DNA of 64,000 nucleotides from Plicaturopsis crispa FD-325 SS-3 (taxonomy: Eukaryota > Basidiomycota > Agaricomycetes > Amylocorticiales > Amylocorticiaceae), in contig KN832567.1 in assembly GCA_000827205.1 (NCBI GenBank), positions 579,189 to 643,188 on the forward strand. Reading direction: 5' to 3'. Shown here piece after piece: positions 43,608-54,631 of the stretch (position 1 is the first letter of the stretch; each line of letters starts with the position of its first letter). Below the pieces are notes generated by a model. It searched no databases and was not told the DNA's origin. It saw only the letters and a program-made list of their open reading frames with translations. Position numbers and translations under genes: made by a program.

Positions 43608-45951
43608 TCAGCACAGTTTCCACATCTTCACGTAGTCGCTGTGGGGGTATCGGGGTCAGTAATGCGGACGCGGGCAGGGGAGGACTCGGGGAAAGACGCA
43701 CATTCGGAAGGCAAGGTCGTTCACGTTTGAAGGCCAGGTCGCGTGCCACGTGTCCTGCGCCTTGGCGAAGTCGTGCATGGCGGTGCTGGAGGCATCGTAC
43801 CAGGGCTTGCCATCCACGCCATCAGGGAACCAACCACTCGTGCCACCCACAGCAAGATCAATGAGCAAGTAGAACGCTGCAACAACCCCAATCAGCACCC
43901 AATACCCACGCGCTCCGAAAAAGGCATGCCAACTCACATTTATCGAACGGCGCGGAGTTCGCGCCGCCGCTGTAGATGTTGTTGATGACGACCTTGGAGC
44001 TGCCGTTCTGGGCGGTCTCGGGGAAGCCCGCCTGGTTCCAGAAGCTCTCCTTCTCGTTGCGCGTGCGGAGGTCCAGCATCGCGTTCAGCCGGCTGTCCGT
44101 GTAGAAGCGCATGAAGTCGCCCGTCCACTCCACGGAGTACGTGTGGAAGCCCTGCGCGAGCGTCGTGCGCTTTAGCGAGTACCACCCGAAGATCGTGTGC
44201 GTGAGCGAGTCGAGCGGCCCATAGTTCAGCGACGAGCGCACGAAGTTCGTGCCCTGGCCCTGCGCGGATGGCTTGTTCCCGCGGGCTTCCATGATCTGCG
44301 GAGAGATAAGCAAGGAAGAAAGAGACGGATAACGAAGTACCTACATCCATTTCACCGGACATCGGCCACTCGCCGTACTCGTTGTCCTCGGGCAACATCC
44401 AGATAGCGGGCCAGAGCCAGTCACTAGAGGATCTTAGCGCGGAACTCTAAGAGAAGGCGGAGGTGGGACTCACCCTGTGGGGAGCTTTGCGCGGATCTCG
44501 ACCTTCCCGTACTGCAGCGTAACCTTACCCTTCGTGTTGAGACGGCCACTCATAACGGGGTTGATAACGGTATCCGTATCGCTGCTACTGCTGACAGAGC
44601 ACGCCGTGCTGTTATCAGTGCTGCAGTTATCGAGCGTGTAGTTCCCGCCGTTGAAGATCGCGTCCGTTCCGAGGGTGTCGCTAGTGAGCGTGGGCACGAT
44701 GTACAGCTGTCCGTCGTTGATGTACATGTTGTCGCTGCTGTCGGTGGTCATCTGGAACTCTCCGTTCCCGAACCCGCCAAGCTCGATGTCCTTCGACCAG
44801 TTGTTCGTGAGGTCGAGGGTATCGAAGTCGTCTTGCATGACAAGGCACAGCTGCGAGTCCTTGATAACGAACACGTTGCGCGTGCCGCTCCATGCAAGGG
44901 CGCCCGCGCCGCAAAGTCCGAGGAGGATCATCGAGAAGGTGAGCCACCAGCCGATTTTCGTGTGCTTGTCCTTTTTCACAAGCCACGGCTTGTCCTCTTT
45001 TCCGAGCTTTTCAGGCAAGCGAGTACTGGGAAGCGGTGCCTTAGGCTTGGGCAGTGCAAGCGCAAGTGCCGACGTCGACACCGATGGCGACAGGTGCGGA
45101 GAAGGCGGCCCGCCAGCTCCGGAGAATCCCGCGTACGAGGGCGGGGACCAGAGTGACGACGATGGGCGGGAGGCGGGAGAAAGGAAGGGCGCACGGAATG
45201 TCTGGCTGCTATTGCGCGGGAGATTTCCGCTCTCGTTAAGCCCGGTGCTCGAGGCGTGACGCTGAATCCCTGCGGCAGCGCTGCTACTGTAGACACTGTT
45301 TGTCGGGGAGCTCGTTGCAGCCCCGCCGCCCATGAACGGGGCATATGGCCGGCCCAGGTCTTGTGCAGACTGTTGTGTCGGGACCGACTGGTATACGGCG
45401 TTCGGCGAGCGCTGGGTGAGCACGATACTCTCAGCAGAGTTACGACGCGAAGGAATTGGGTCAGGGTTGCCCGGGTACGCCTGGAAGGGATATGCGAATG
45501 AACTCGGAGGCGGCCTCGAAGCGCTTGCTGCGGGCGGCTCACGTTCGCCAGCGTCGTCGTAGAGGGACGCGGGCGTCCAGTTCAACTGCGGCGGGGAGTC
45601 CGAGAAAGGATTTGCCGCGTTGGGTCCGGGCGTGTTGGGGTCAACTGCCGAGTATGCGCCGTTTGTGGTCGGTGCGTTTGCCATGGAAGAACGACGGCGC
45701 GTATGGTTGCGCGCGCGACGTGTGGTGACGGGCGGGGCTGCAGCCGCAGCGTCGCGATCCGAGTCCGAGTTGGCTTCCAGAGAGTCGGCGGACCAAGAGT
45801 TACGGTCGGACGAGCCCGCTGAGAGAAAGAAGGGACGTGGCGGGCTGAGTGGGTCGGGAGATGTGAGGTGCGAGTCCTCCTCGCTGCTGCTCTGTCTGTA
45901 CGAGTAGGCACTCGTCGGACGTGGTGCGCGTGGTGCACGACCGTAAGACAT
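43608..45951 (-). CDS. GH16 beta-glucan synthesis-associated protein (Skn1/Kre6 type)
   Basis: Type II membrane protein of the secretory pathway needed for beta-1,6-glucan in the cell wall. The start MSYGRAPRAPRP at 45951 opens a Ser/Pro-rich cytosolic region of about 340 residues. A single transmembrane span follows (IGWWLTFSMILLGLCGAGAL), then the lumenal GH16 domain. The catalytic motif is GEMDIMEARG (E-x-D-x-x-E). Before it lie YGKVEIRAKLPTGDWLWPAIWMLP; after it FHTYSVEWTGDFMRFYTD and WNQAGFPE. The C-terminus is DYVKMWKLC, reached by a last small intron, with the stop at 43608. At least four introns. Divergent from a GT2 synthase. Confidence 0.92.
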
Positions 45952-46932
45952 CGCTATAAAGAGAGAAGATGTTGGTAAGTTGGCCCTGCACGATTGATAA
46001 CGCACCCACTGTAGAATCCGATGTTCTGATTGAGACGAGTGCAGTGTCGATAGCGTCCTGCAAAAGCACTATAAGAGATGAGCAAGCGAGTAGAAACCTG
46101 GAAACCTACGAGGACAGGGAAGTGGAGAAAGACAAGGAGCAGACCTGCGGGGCCCTGCGAGGAGCCCCAGCCCTACATGGGCCCTTTTTTTGTTGGCCGC
46201 CGCCAGGCGTTAAGTTTGCGATATGGAATACACGCTTCCGGGGTCCTGCTCTCGGCTCCTTTCCTGTGATATCTGTCCATTTTAGGCGCCGATATCTCGG
46301 CGCTATTTTCAGCTTCGGTCTTTGCGCCTTCGCCGCTTCGAGTGGTACTTTAAAATTTACGGCTATCGACAATCACCGATTTCCATTTTGCCCTTCATGA
46401 TAATGATTTTTCCATCCCGGGGGTGGCATGTACGCGTACACTTCGAGGCCGCACGATGCCTCGGCATACAGTCAAGTAAACGCGAGCAAACGCCGACGGA
46501 TGGCACTCTTCGTTGTCAACGAAACTCGACCCTGTGTCCTCCATGGCTCGTTCGTCGCCGTTTGCGTCAGTGAACATGCAAAACATGACGCAAAACATGA
46601 CGTCCGAGCCCTGAAGCCGATCAGCGTGTATCACGGCGTCGACCGCAGACAACCTGGAAAACGTGGGCGTTGATATTCCGCGATCAATATTTTAGAACTA
46701 CGGCCTGGTTATCCGAAGCATCTATCTCACGAGGGGACCCCGGGGAGTGCTAATTTGCCAGCCCTCGATTCCTCGTACATACACGCTCGATCGAAACTCG
46801 TTGAAAGCGACCCCCGTTCGGCCTGTTCCTTTTACCCACACCACCTCGTTCCCCGTCCTCCTCCTCCTTCTCCCCCACGACCACGGCGACTTCAGCCTAG
46901 CGCCCAAGCACCCCGCGCAGTCGCAGTCCACA
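45952..46932. promoter_or_regulatory. 980-bp divergent intergenic region between GH16 and GT2 wall genes
   Basis: No gene or RNA recognised. This is the only upstream space of both wall genes, so it should contain both promoters. CT-rich runs near 46850-46880 just before the GT2 ATG are typical of basidiomycete start regions. Confidence 0.4.
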
Positions 46933-49900
46933 ATGGATTACGGTCAGTAGTCGCGCGTGCCCTCTGCTCCGTTATCCAACTTGAAGCTAATGGATATCGC
47001 AAAAACTCAGACCGCTATGATGCTTTTCTCCACCACATCTTCAAACAGACCCAGGGTGACGCCTGGTTCCGCCCCAACGAGGACCACCTCGGTGTATCCG
47101 CTGGTGTAGCCCTCCGCGTGTCCGATAATCCCGGCGCGCCGGAATTCAGGGTGTTTCCATACGAGAATCTTGCACTCGAACCATTCGAAACCGCCGTCGC
47201 TGCACTCAACCCCGTCGTCGCAGTCAAAGTTAGAAGCGCCGCTGTGCACGCCGCTCTCGCCGATGTGTGAGTTTTTTTTCTTTGCCTGCCGTCCTCGAGT
47301 TGCACTGGCCGATGGTGTGCCTGCATTACAAATGCCTTGGATACCGTGCGCAGCTGCGCGTTTTTTTTCTTGGAAATTCCGTATGGGCAATCCTACGGTA
47401 TTCCATACGGTGGTGTCGTATTTTTGCTGCATGTTCGCAGGGTGCTCTGTGTCCGCCGTCGGCCAGAGTCAACCGCGTACTATTAATGCGCGCGGACAGC
47501 CTTGGTTATCGAGCGGCGGCTTCGTTTTGCCGTTTTACACACTGTTTTCCCCGATCTTTTCACCGTTCGACATTCGAGGATCACCGTCTTCCCACATGCT
47601 TTCTTACCCGTTAACTTTCTTACCTTACGTTGAAAAAAAAAACTAACCCGCAATTCCTAGCGAACCCGAGGAGAAAAGTATCTATGTCGACGCGAATACG
47701 CGTATACAGGTGCTTGACACCATGCTCATGCTACCGCACGCCGATAAGGAGCAGTGCGCCGCATTTATCGTGAGTCACTTTCACTTTCCGCCACTCATTT
47801 CCCGTCCCAATAGGGCATCGGCATAACCTTTCTATCTTACTTCACGGCATGAGCTAACATGACATTTCAGCGCGACGAGCGCGTGCTTGTCGTCTGGTCA
47901 GATTCGCTCGACGCGATCATCCCGACCTGCCAGGACTTCGAGGACAGGCTTATCAAGCTTCTGTGGCGATCGCGCCCCATGAACCTCACCTCCACCGGCG
48001 GATCCGCTTCCGCTTCCCTCCGCGACGGCGCGTCCGTCTCCGGCCAGTCGCTCTCGCAGTTCCACTCCTCCTCCGGCGGCGCGCATGCACCGAGCTCCCG
48101 GCTCAACCGCGCGTATACCGACGGGATTGAGGACCTCGATGCGGAGAAACAGGGACAGACGCAGAAGCAGGAAGTCGTGTGGAAGAGGACGTGGTATGGT
48201 AGGAAAGTTAGAGTCGTTAAGGATGTACAGCCCGGCCAGGCGGATGAGGAGCTGGGGCCGGAAAAACGCCCTGCTCGGCTGTTTGCGCCTATCTACAATG
48301 GTTTCGCTGCTGGTCTTGCGCTTGGTATGTTTTCACATTTTTTCTCGTGGATGTTGAATAGTGTTGACATCGAATTGCAGTCTTTATTGGAAACGGTGTA
48401 AAAAACCTCCTCTCGGAATGGGAGCTCGACAACGGCTTCATCCGGTTCGCCCTCTGCGCGTTGTTGCCGCTGTTATATTGCGTGTCTCTTGTTCGTGTTC
48501 CCTGTGAAATGATTTACTCCTCGAGAAGTACTGACATGCTGGGCCTAGTTCTTCGCCCTGCAGATCATTCAGAACGTGACCATGGCCTTCGGACCTGTCG
48601 CTCAGTTCCACGATAACTCAATGTATTACTCTGCTCGGAAGCCAAGGCCCAACAAGCTCGTCGACAACAACCTGCCGCACATCACGATCCAGATGCCTGT
48701 CTACAAAGAATCCCTCGACACCGTTTTGTATGTCCATCTCATTTATTTCGTCCGATAAGCAAAGTGACTAATGAGTATTCCGCGCAGGGCTCCCTCTATT
48801 GAGTCGTTGAAAAAAGCAATGCAGACGTACGCGCGCCAAGGCGGCACTTCAACGATCTTCGTCAACGACGACGGCCTGCGCCTGCTCTCCGCCGCGGACC
48901 GCGACCAGCGCATCGCGTACTACGCGAACCACAACATCGGCTGGGTCGCGCGCCCGACGCACGACGGCGCGGAGGGCGGCTTCAAGCGCGCTGGGCGCTT
49001 CAAGAAGGCATCCAACATGAACTACGCGCTCGCGCTCTCCCTCAAGGCGGAGAAGCACCTCGAGCAGCTGCAGGCGGCCGAGTCCGAGCAGCGGTTCAGC
49101 GCGACCGGGTCGTCGGCGCCGGGCGGCGGGACGCAGGGCTCGGACTTTGGCGGGTATGGCATGCAGTATCAGCAGAGGGAGGGCGAGGAGCAGGGCGAGA
49201 TTAGGGGAGGGAGGTGGGAGGATGAGCTGGAGGAGCGCGCGCTTGGTATGGCCATTGATGAGGTCTACGAGCAGAGCGGACGCAAGTTCAGGCCGTGGGC
49301 GGCTAATGGCAAAGCGTGTCGTTTGGGCGAGATCGTCCTCATTATCGACTCGGACACTATCGTCCCCGAGGATTGTCTCAGGGATGCGGCGCGCGAAATG
49401 GCAGAGTGCCCAACGGTCGCTATTATCCAGCACGAGTCTGGTAAGTCAAGTCTTGTGACCTCGGAAATAACTGCCGCTGAACCCGTTTCACAGATGTTAT
49501 GCAGGTCGCGCACCACTACTTTGAAAACGGCATCGCGTACTTCACTCGGCGTATCAACAGATGTATCTCCATGACCTGCGCCAACGGTGAAGTAGCACCT
49601 TTCATGGGACACAATGCGTGCGTTTTCTCCTTGTCTTCTTCCGGTGCTTTAGCTAACAACATTTTTTAGGTTCTTGCGTTGGAAGGCCATTCAGGACGCA
49701 GCATTCATTGACCCTCTTGACGGCCAGGAAAAGATTTGGTCCGAAACCAATGTATCTGAGGACTTCGACATGGCGCTGCGCTTGCTGCTTCGTGGCTACA
49801 TCATCCGCTGGGCGACGTACTCGAATGGCGGCTTCAAGGAGGGTGTCTCTCTCACCGTCGACGACGAGCTCAACCGGTGGCAGAAATACGCGTACGGTTG

Positions 49901-50890
49901 CAGCGAGCTGCTTTTCAACCCGTTCGTGCAGTGGTGGCGCAAGGGCCCGATCGCTCATCAGATTCACCGCTTCATGTGGTGTGGCGCCCCCATGCACTAC
50001 AAAATCTCCATGATGGCTTGTGCGTACTACCTTCACGTTTCCTGATCCCTCCTGCTGACAGAGTTGCGCAGATATGTTTTCGTACTACGGTATCGCTGCG
50101 TCGGTCACTATCGGTGTCATCAACTACGTCCTGCTCGGGTTCCAGTTCCCTGTCGACGGGTTCTACATGCACTCTTTCGAAATTTGGCTCGCTACGACCG
50201 TCGTGTTCTTCGGTACAGGGAACATCGGCTACACGCTTTTGGAATACCGACTCGGCCACAAGGACCTGTTCTGGGGTCTCTTGGAGAACATCAAGTGGAT
50301 TCCCTTCTTGTGAGGCCCTCGTTTTTCTCGTTGCTGCTCCTGTGGATCTTGACCGGTTTTATCCTCAGCTTCTTCTTCTTTGGTGGGCTCGGTATACCTA
50401 TTTCTCAGGCCATTCTTGCGCATCTCTTCAGCTACAACATTACGTGGGGCGCGACTATCAAGGAAGTCGAACGGTCAAATTTCTTCAAGGAAGTACCGAA
50501 AATCTTCAAACGGTGTGTATCCCCCGCAGGTCGCTGTTATGCCTTTACTCACTGGACGGTCGCGTTTTTAGATTCTGGTTCCCATTCATCGTGTGTTTCG
50601 TGATCATTGCTGGCATGATCATTTGCGCAACACCACTGGTGCCCTTAGCGTGGCGGGTGGATGGATCAGGATGGGCTGTCATCTTCCCTCTTGCGTAAGC
50701 GGCCTTTCCACATTCCTCTCGGCGCCGTCCCAACGTGCTGACTGTAATGCGCTTATACTTAGAATCGTCGCTGGATGCCACATCCTGTACCCCGTAAGTC
50801 GCGTTTTCTTCTCACGTCGGGGCTCCTATACCGACTGCGCATTCTTTGCAGATCGTTTTGAACCCATGGCTGATGATATTCTCGTACTGA
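46933..50890 (+). CDS. GT2-family membrane polysaccharide synthase (chitin/cellulose-synthase-like)
   Basis: Processive glycosyltransferase of family 2 in the plasma membrane, probably building a wall polymer; the sugar cannot be told. The 4-codon first exon (ATGGATTACG) and intron 46943-47010 precede DRYDAFLHHIFKQTQGDAWF. Two N-terminal membrane spans follow (LFAPIYNGFAAGLALVFIG, FIRFALCALLPLLYCVSLFFAL). The GT2 core has ITIQMPVYKESLDTV, the Asp pair in FVNDDGLRLL, LIIDSDTIVPEDC, ETNVSEDFDMALRLL and NRWQKYAYG at the place where chitin synthases have QRRRW. At least five C-terminal spans follow, ending LNPWLMIFSY. An insertion of about 100 residues rich in Gln, Gly and Glu interrupts the core before GEIVLIIDSD. 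It is not a classical chitin synthase. Confidence 0.82.
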
Positions 50891-51621
50891 TCGTACGGAG
50901 TACCGCCCCCTCTTTTTGCTGCGCATACACGCCCCTGTCGTTGCCGCCTAGAAAGCTCCTCGGTCTATACCCCATCGCCGTATACCTCCAAAAGTGCCAT
51001 CCAGCGGACTTCGTTCTTGCCCTGTTATCCGAGGTTTTCTACGTTCTTCCGGAAATCGTTTCGGCGCTCTCGTCCGTCCCTTCTTGACATCCTCCCTCCA
51101 CTCCTGCGAATCCTAGACCTGTCATAATACCGGCTCCCGCTCTGTCTCGATACAACACCCCGCACACGCACTGTACACACTCGCTCTCACGGTCACTACC
51201 TGGTAATATTGTGGTATTTGGTATAGACGTTGACTAGGACCTTTTTCTTCTCTGTGTTTCTCATCTCCCCCTGCACATTCACTTTCCCTTCATCGTCCGC
51301 GGAGGTTTTTACATACGTGAACGTACTTGGAGGATCATTCATCGTTTTTGTAGACATTCGTACGAACACTGGCACAGTATGTGTATTTCCGGCATACAGT
51401 ATATTGACAATAAATATAACGGACAGATGTACCTCTAGTGAACTACACAAGTGCGAGGAAGGAGTGACAGACTTTGCAGAGATAACTTGATACCTACGCT
51501 GGCTCGGAACACCCGAGCACGAACACTCCGTAGGGAATTAGTCTAAGCGTGCCTAGATCCCGCCGCGGTAGAGTGGCCATCTTGAGGGTCGTTTCCTGTG
51601 GGCGCAGTACTCGTCGAAACC
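50891..51621. other. intergenic region
   Basis: 3' flank of the GT2 gene facing the 3' end of a small minus-strand gene. No further gene recognised. Confidence 0.45.
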
Positions 51622-52329
51622 TCAAATTGTAGCACCTCGGTTTCGTATGCCTGAAGCAGTCGCGGAATAGTTTAGGCTGTCAAACGAGGAGTCTTCATGG
51701 GAGACCAAAACGCCGGGAGAGTACGGTGTCGAGAGGGTTTGGAATCTGACGCTGTCCAGTGTATCAGTGGTGGATCCGTAATTCCCAGTTGGCTGGTCCT
51801 GCTGATACAGGGCACCCGCGTTGAGTTGCTCGTTGTTCCAGCTAGGAGTGTTCGGAGGTGCACTTGTGGGAGTTTGGCGGAGTTGCCCAGACTGTTCCGC
51901 GCTGAGGTTGGGATGTAGAGAGATCGAGTTCGAGACAAGAGCTCCGGTAGGCCAGCTAGAACCAGCATCGTGTTCATCATATCCTGTCCCGCTAGAAGAT
52001 GCATGTTGAGAGTTGTTAAAGAACAGGTTGTACCAGCCAGGCAAATCGCCACTTGTGTTGTCGTCTTGACCTACGGAGGGTTCTGTAAAGAGATCGAAGC
52101 CATGCCAGAGATCAGAACGCCCACTCTCTGGCTCCGATACCAGTCCCAGAGCATACAAAAATTCGCGGTATGTATGATCGGCCACTTCTTCGTTCTGAGA
52201 TGACAGAGCGCTCGCTGGTCTTGACGATCCATGTCCTTGAGAGATATCCGGTATATGTAGACCCTGTAATCCATACCCATGCATGTGAGGTGGGGACACC
52301 GCGTTGGCGATTCCAAGTCCTTGATCCAT
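51622..52329 (-). CDS. small unrecognised Ser/Gly/Gln-rich acidic protein
   Basis: An uninterrupted frame of 235 codons from the ATG at 52329 (MDQGLGIANAV). It is rich in Ser, Gly, Gln and Asp with scattered aromatics, low in Lys and without membrane spans. One short ordered stretch, HTYREFLYALGLVS, may be helical. TATATAAA lies about 47 bp upstream of the start on the same strand, which supports a real gene. The composition resembles transcription-activator regions, but no DNA-binding domain is present and no function is proposed. Confidence 0.5.
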   Translation of the reverse strand: MDQGLGIANAVSPPHMHGYGLQGLHIPDISQGHGSSRPASALSSQNEEVADHTYREFLYALGLVSEPESGRSDLWHGFDLFTEPSVGQDDNTSGDLPGWYNLFFNNSQHASSSGTGYDEHDAGSSWPTGALVSNSISLHPNLSAEQSGQLRQTPTSAPPNTPSWNNEQLNAGALYQQDQPTGNYGSTTDTLDSVRFQTLSTPYSPGVLVSHEDSSFDSLNYSATASGIRNRGATI

Positions 52330-53620
52330 CTGGAAACTGGTTTTCGCTCTCGTAGCCTACGGTAGCAGGCCATGTTTATATAGCTCTACATAACTCTACA
52401 TAGCGAGCGCCTCTCTAGCCGTGCTACGCGACGCTACTCCATCCTAGCCGATGTGCAGGGTCTTCAAAGAAGACAGGAAAGTAGTGTCAACAAAGATGGC
52501 CGGATGCTCTATGAGAACTCAGGTGCGCCGGTGCCTCATTTTTGTGCCAAACGTTTGTCTCATGCTGACAAGTTTTGTTACCGTCCTTGCCCTCTCATCA
52601 TCATTCATGTTCCTAGCTTCGCGTTGACCGAACGTTCAACGACTCAAAATCGTACAAGTCCTCGCAAACCGGCCCTCACGCATGACGAAGTTAAGTATCA
52701 CCGCGCCCGAACCCGTCTCTTGCCTCCGTCCCAACCCCAACCCAGGCTGGCACTATCCCACCGATCTCCGCGCAATATTCAAGTTGTGGCCATGACCTGG
52801 GCGTTCACAGTCTACAGGTCGTCGGATGCATCTTGAGGCATGCAGGATACATGAAGATTTCGTGTTTCGAGTACGTTACAATTCCATTTTCTACTATTTA
52901 GTTTTGCTCATAAACCGCCACTGGCAGGTCGTCGGCGCTAGGACTGACGTACCGGGGCGTCGTTAATGATCGCGGCGCCGCGGGCACACTCGTGTCGGAT
53001 CCCGAGTGCCTCGCCGTCGTAGGCGACACGTCGGAACCGCTCGTCGACAAGGACGGCGCGCGCGCGTGGTCCACCGTGAAGCGCCACCCTGGTGTGAGGG
53101 CGAAGCACAGGTGCGACACGGGAACGGCGCGGTGCAGACGAGCAGGGGCGCGTACAGGCAGGGGTAGATGAAGGCGCGGGACCTGACGGAGCGCAGCGAG
53201 GCGAACAGGAAGGTGTCTACAGTCGCATCGGCGCTCCTGAAGGTTCGCGTTTGCTCGCAGTACTGTATCTGTACATGTCGGAAGTTCCGTGTTTGTTAAC
53301 TTTAGTGATACTCGTTGAAGCCTGTCGTAGTACATCAATATTATCTTTGTCTGACTCTACTCCCTGCATACTGCTTCATTTTGGAGAACTGAGACTCGAT
53401 ACCGGCCAGAAGCATCCCAGTGTTACTAGCCTGTGCCTCGCAATCGGAAGGCCAGATAAGGGGAAACATCGCTAGTCTTACAGGTTTGCCACCGACATTC
53501 GGGTAGGTGTTGTAGCCGCGTAGCAAGGATACCTCGGCTAGCGCTCAACTAACCGAGCTACAGCTCTCTACTGAGCGCTCAATAGCGGGGACATAGCTAC
53601 CCGACTATTTTAACTACCCG
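52330..53620. other. 1.3-kb region without a convincing gene
   Basis: Short frames only. A minus-strand frame at 52898-53338 has a compositionally plausible end (SADDLPVAVYEQN) but no start or domain. At both ends, 52375-52440 and 53536-53645, lie clusters of TAGCTACATAG-type words that may be remnants of a small repeat. Confidence 0.4.
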
Positions 53621-53639
53621 AGCTATGTAGCCCTATGTA

Positions 53640-53714
53640 GCGTGCTGTCGGTTTCCAGATGACTCGGCCAGCGTTGTGGAGGGAGAATCCGTTCCATTGT
53701 CAGGACCCTGAAAA
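53640..53714 (-). pseudogene. downstream exon remnant of family copy D
   Basis: After an acceptor (TTTGTATTTTCAG) come codons for GPDNGTDSP, the counterpart of the first codons of the Pro/Gln-rich frames at 19562 and 25605. The similarity stops within about 60 bp, so the long tail is absent here. Confidence 0.5.
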
Positions 53715-53766
53715 TACAAACAAACAAAACGAAATTAACTAGCCGTACGAAGAGAGCGCCACGAAA

Positions 53767-54125
53767 TCAATAGCAAGAAAAAACGGCATGAACGACCTGC
53801 GGGTCGTCGTCGAATAAATCTTCGTACGTGCAGGGAACCTCATCGGTGCTGACATGGCCGTCGAAAGGGGGGCAATGACCAACCTGTGAGGGTTTTGTTC
53901 CTGGGCCGTGCCCACAAGCAGAGTGCATCCAGAATAGGAACGTTTCGAGGATGGTTGGATACCGCGCTGTGCGTGACCGTATCTCGGTTATGCTGGCATC
54001 TGCGAAATCTAAAACGAAGGGATTGAGATGATGTGGAATGCCTAGAGGGAAGCGCGTACCATTCTCGAAGGTCCCGAATACCCATTCTTGATAAGTAGTG
54101 AAGGCGAAATGCTGGACTTTGTATA
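53767..54125 (-). pseudogene. family copy D/E, 3' half cut off by a transposon
   Basis: Contains the last part of the family: QHFAFTTYQEWVFG; an exon with PTILETFLFWMHSACG; QVGHCPPFDGHVSTDE; CTYEDLF; stop at 53767. It begins abruptly at 54125, in the middle of the exon, where the 7.2-kb element starts. The 5' half lies at 61312-62361 on the same strand. The last 11 bases here, 54115-54125, are repeated at 61312-61322. Confidence 0.8.
54115..54125. repeat. target-site duplication, left copy
   Basis: GACTTTGTATA, identical to 61312-61322. The bases next to it on both sides differ between the two copies, so the duplication is exactly 11 bp. Confidence 0.85.
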
Positions 54126-54135
54126 GGCTCGATAT

Positions 54136-54181
54136 ATCCAGCCGCTTCGGGACCTCACACGTTCGGGCGAAGCGGCTGGAT
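54136..54181. repeat. left subterminal hairpin of the element
   Basis: Perfect 14-bp arms ATCCAGCCGCTTCG (54136-54149) and its complement (54168-54181), loop 18 bp. A second small hairpin with 9-bp arms GTCACACTT / AAGTGTGAC follows at 54204-54230. Confidence 0.85.
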
Positions 54182-54631
54182 GTACTGGGCAGTCACATGG
54201 CGCGTCACACTTTCTACCGCCAAGTGTGACTCGAGACTTAGAATTCTCGCGCCTGAAGCTGTACTCCTAACCGACTTCGACCTTAGAAAAGAGGCATTGG
54301 TCTCAAAAAAGTCCAGAAACTTGTGTAATGAAAGACGAGTCATTTGCTAAATGTAACCAGATGAGAACAGGCAGAAAAAGAGTTTTTTTTTTCAAGGAAA
54401 ATGACTTCGTGAGTGAGGCGAGCGACCGGTGAGGCCTCGGTGATTCAGTCCAGTACTGGAGGTGCTGTGAGCTCCGTTGGACATTGCCGTCAATGGACTC
54501 GGAACCGACTGTGGGCAGCTGAATGTAATGAACAAGTCTGTACTATGGTGAATGTGATATAGGGAAACCACAAGAACATCGGGTCGAAGTATACGAGTAA
54601 ATGTAGATCAGCATGATGCCATAGACTCGAG

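Noticed and set aside
52898-53338. Possible C-terminal part of a membrane protein ending SADDLPVAVYEQN
   Set aside because: No start, no membrane segments in the same frame and no splice pattern. Too weak to call even as a pseudogene.
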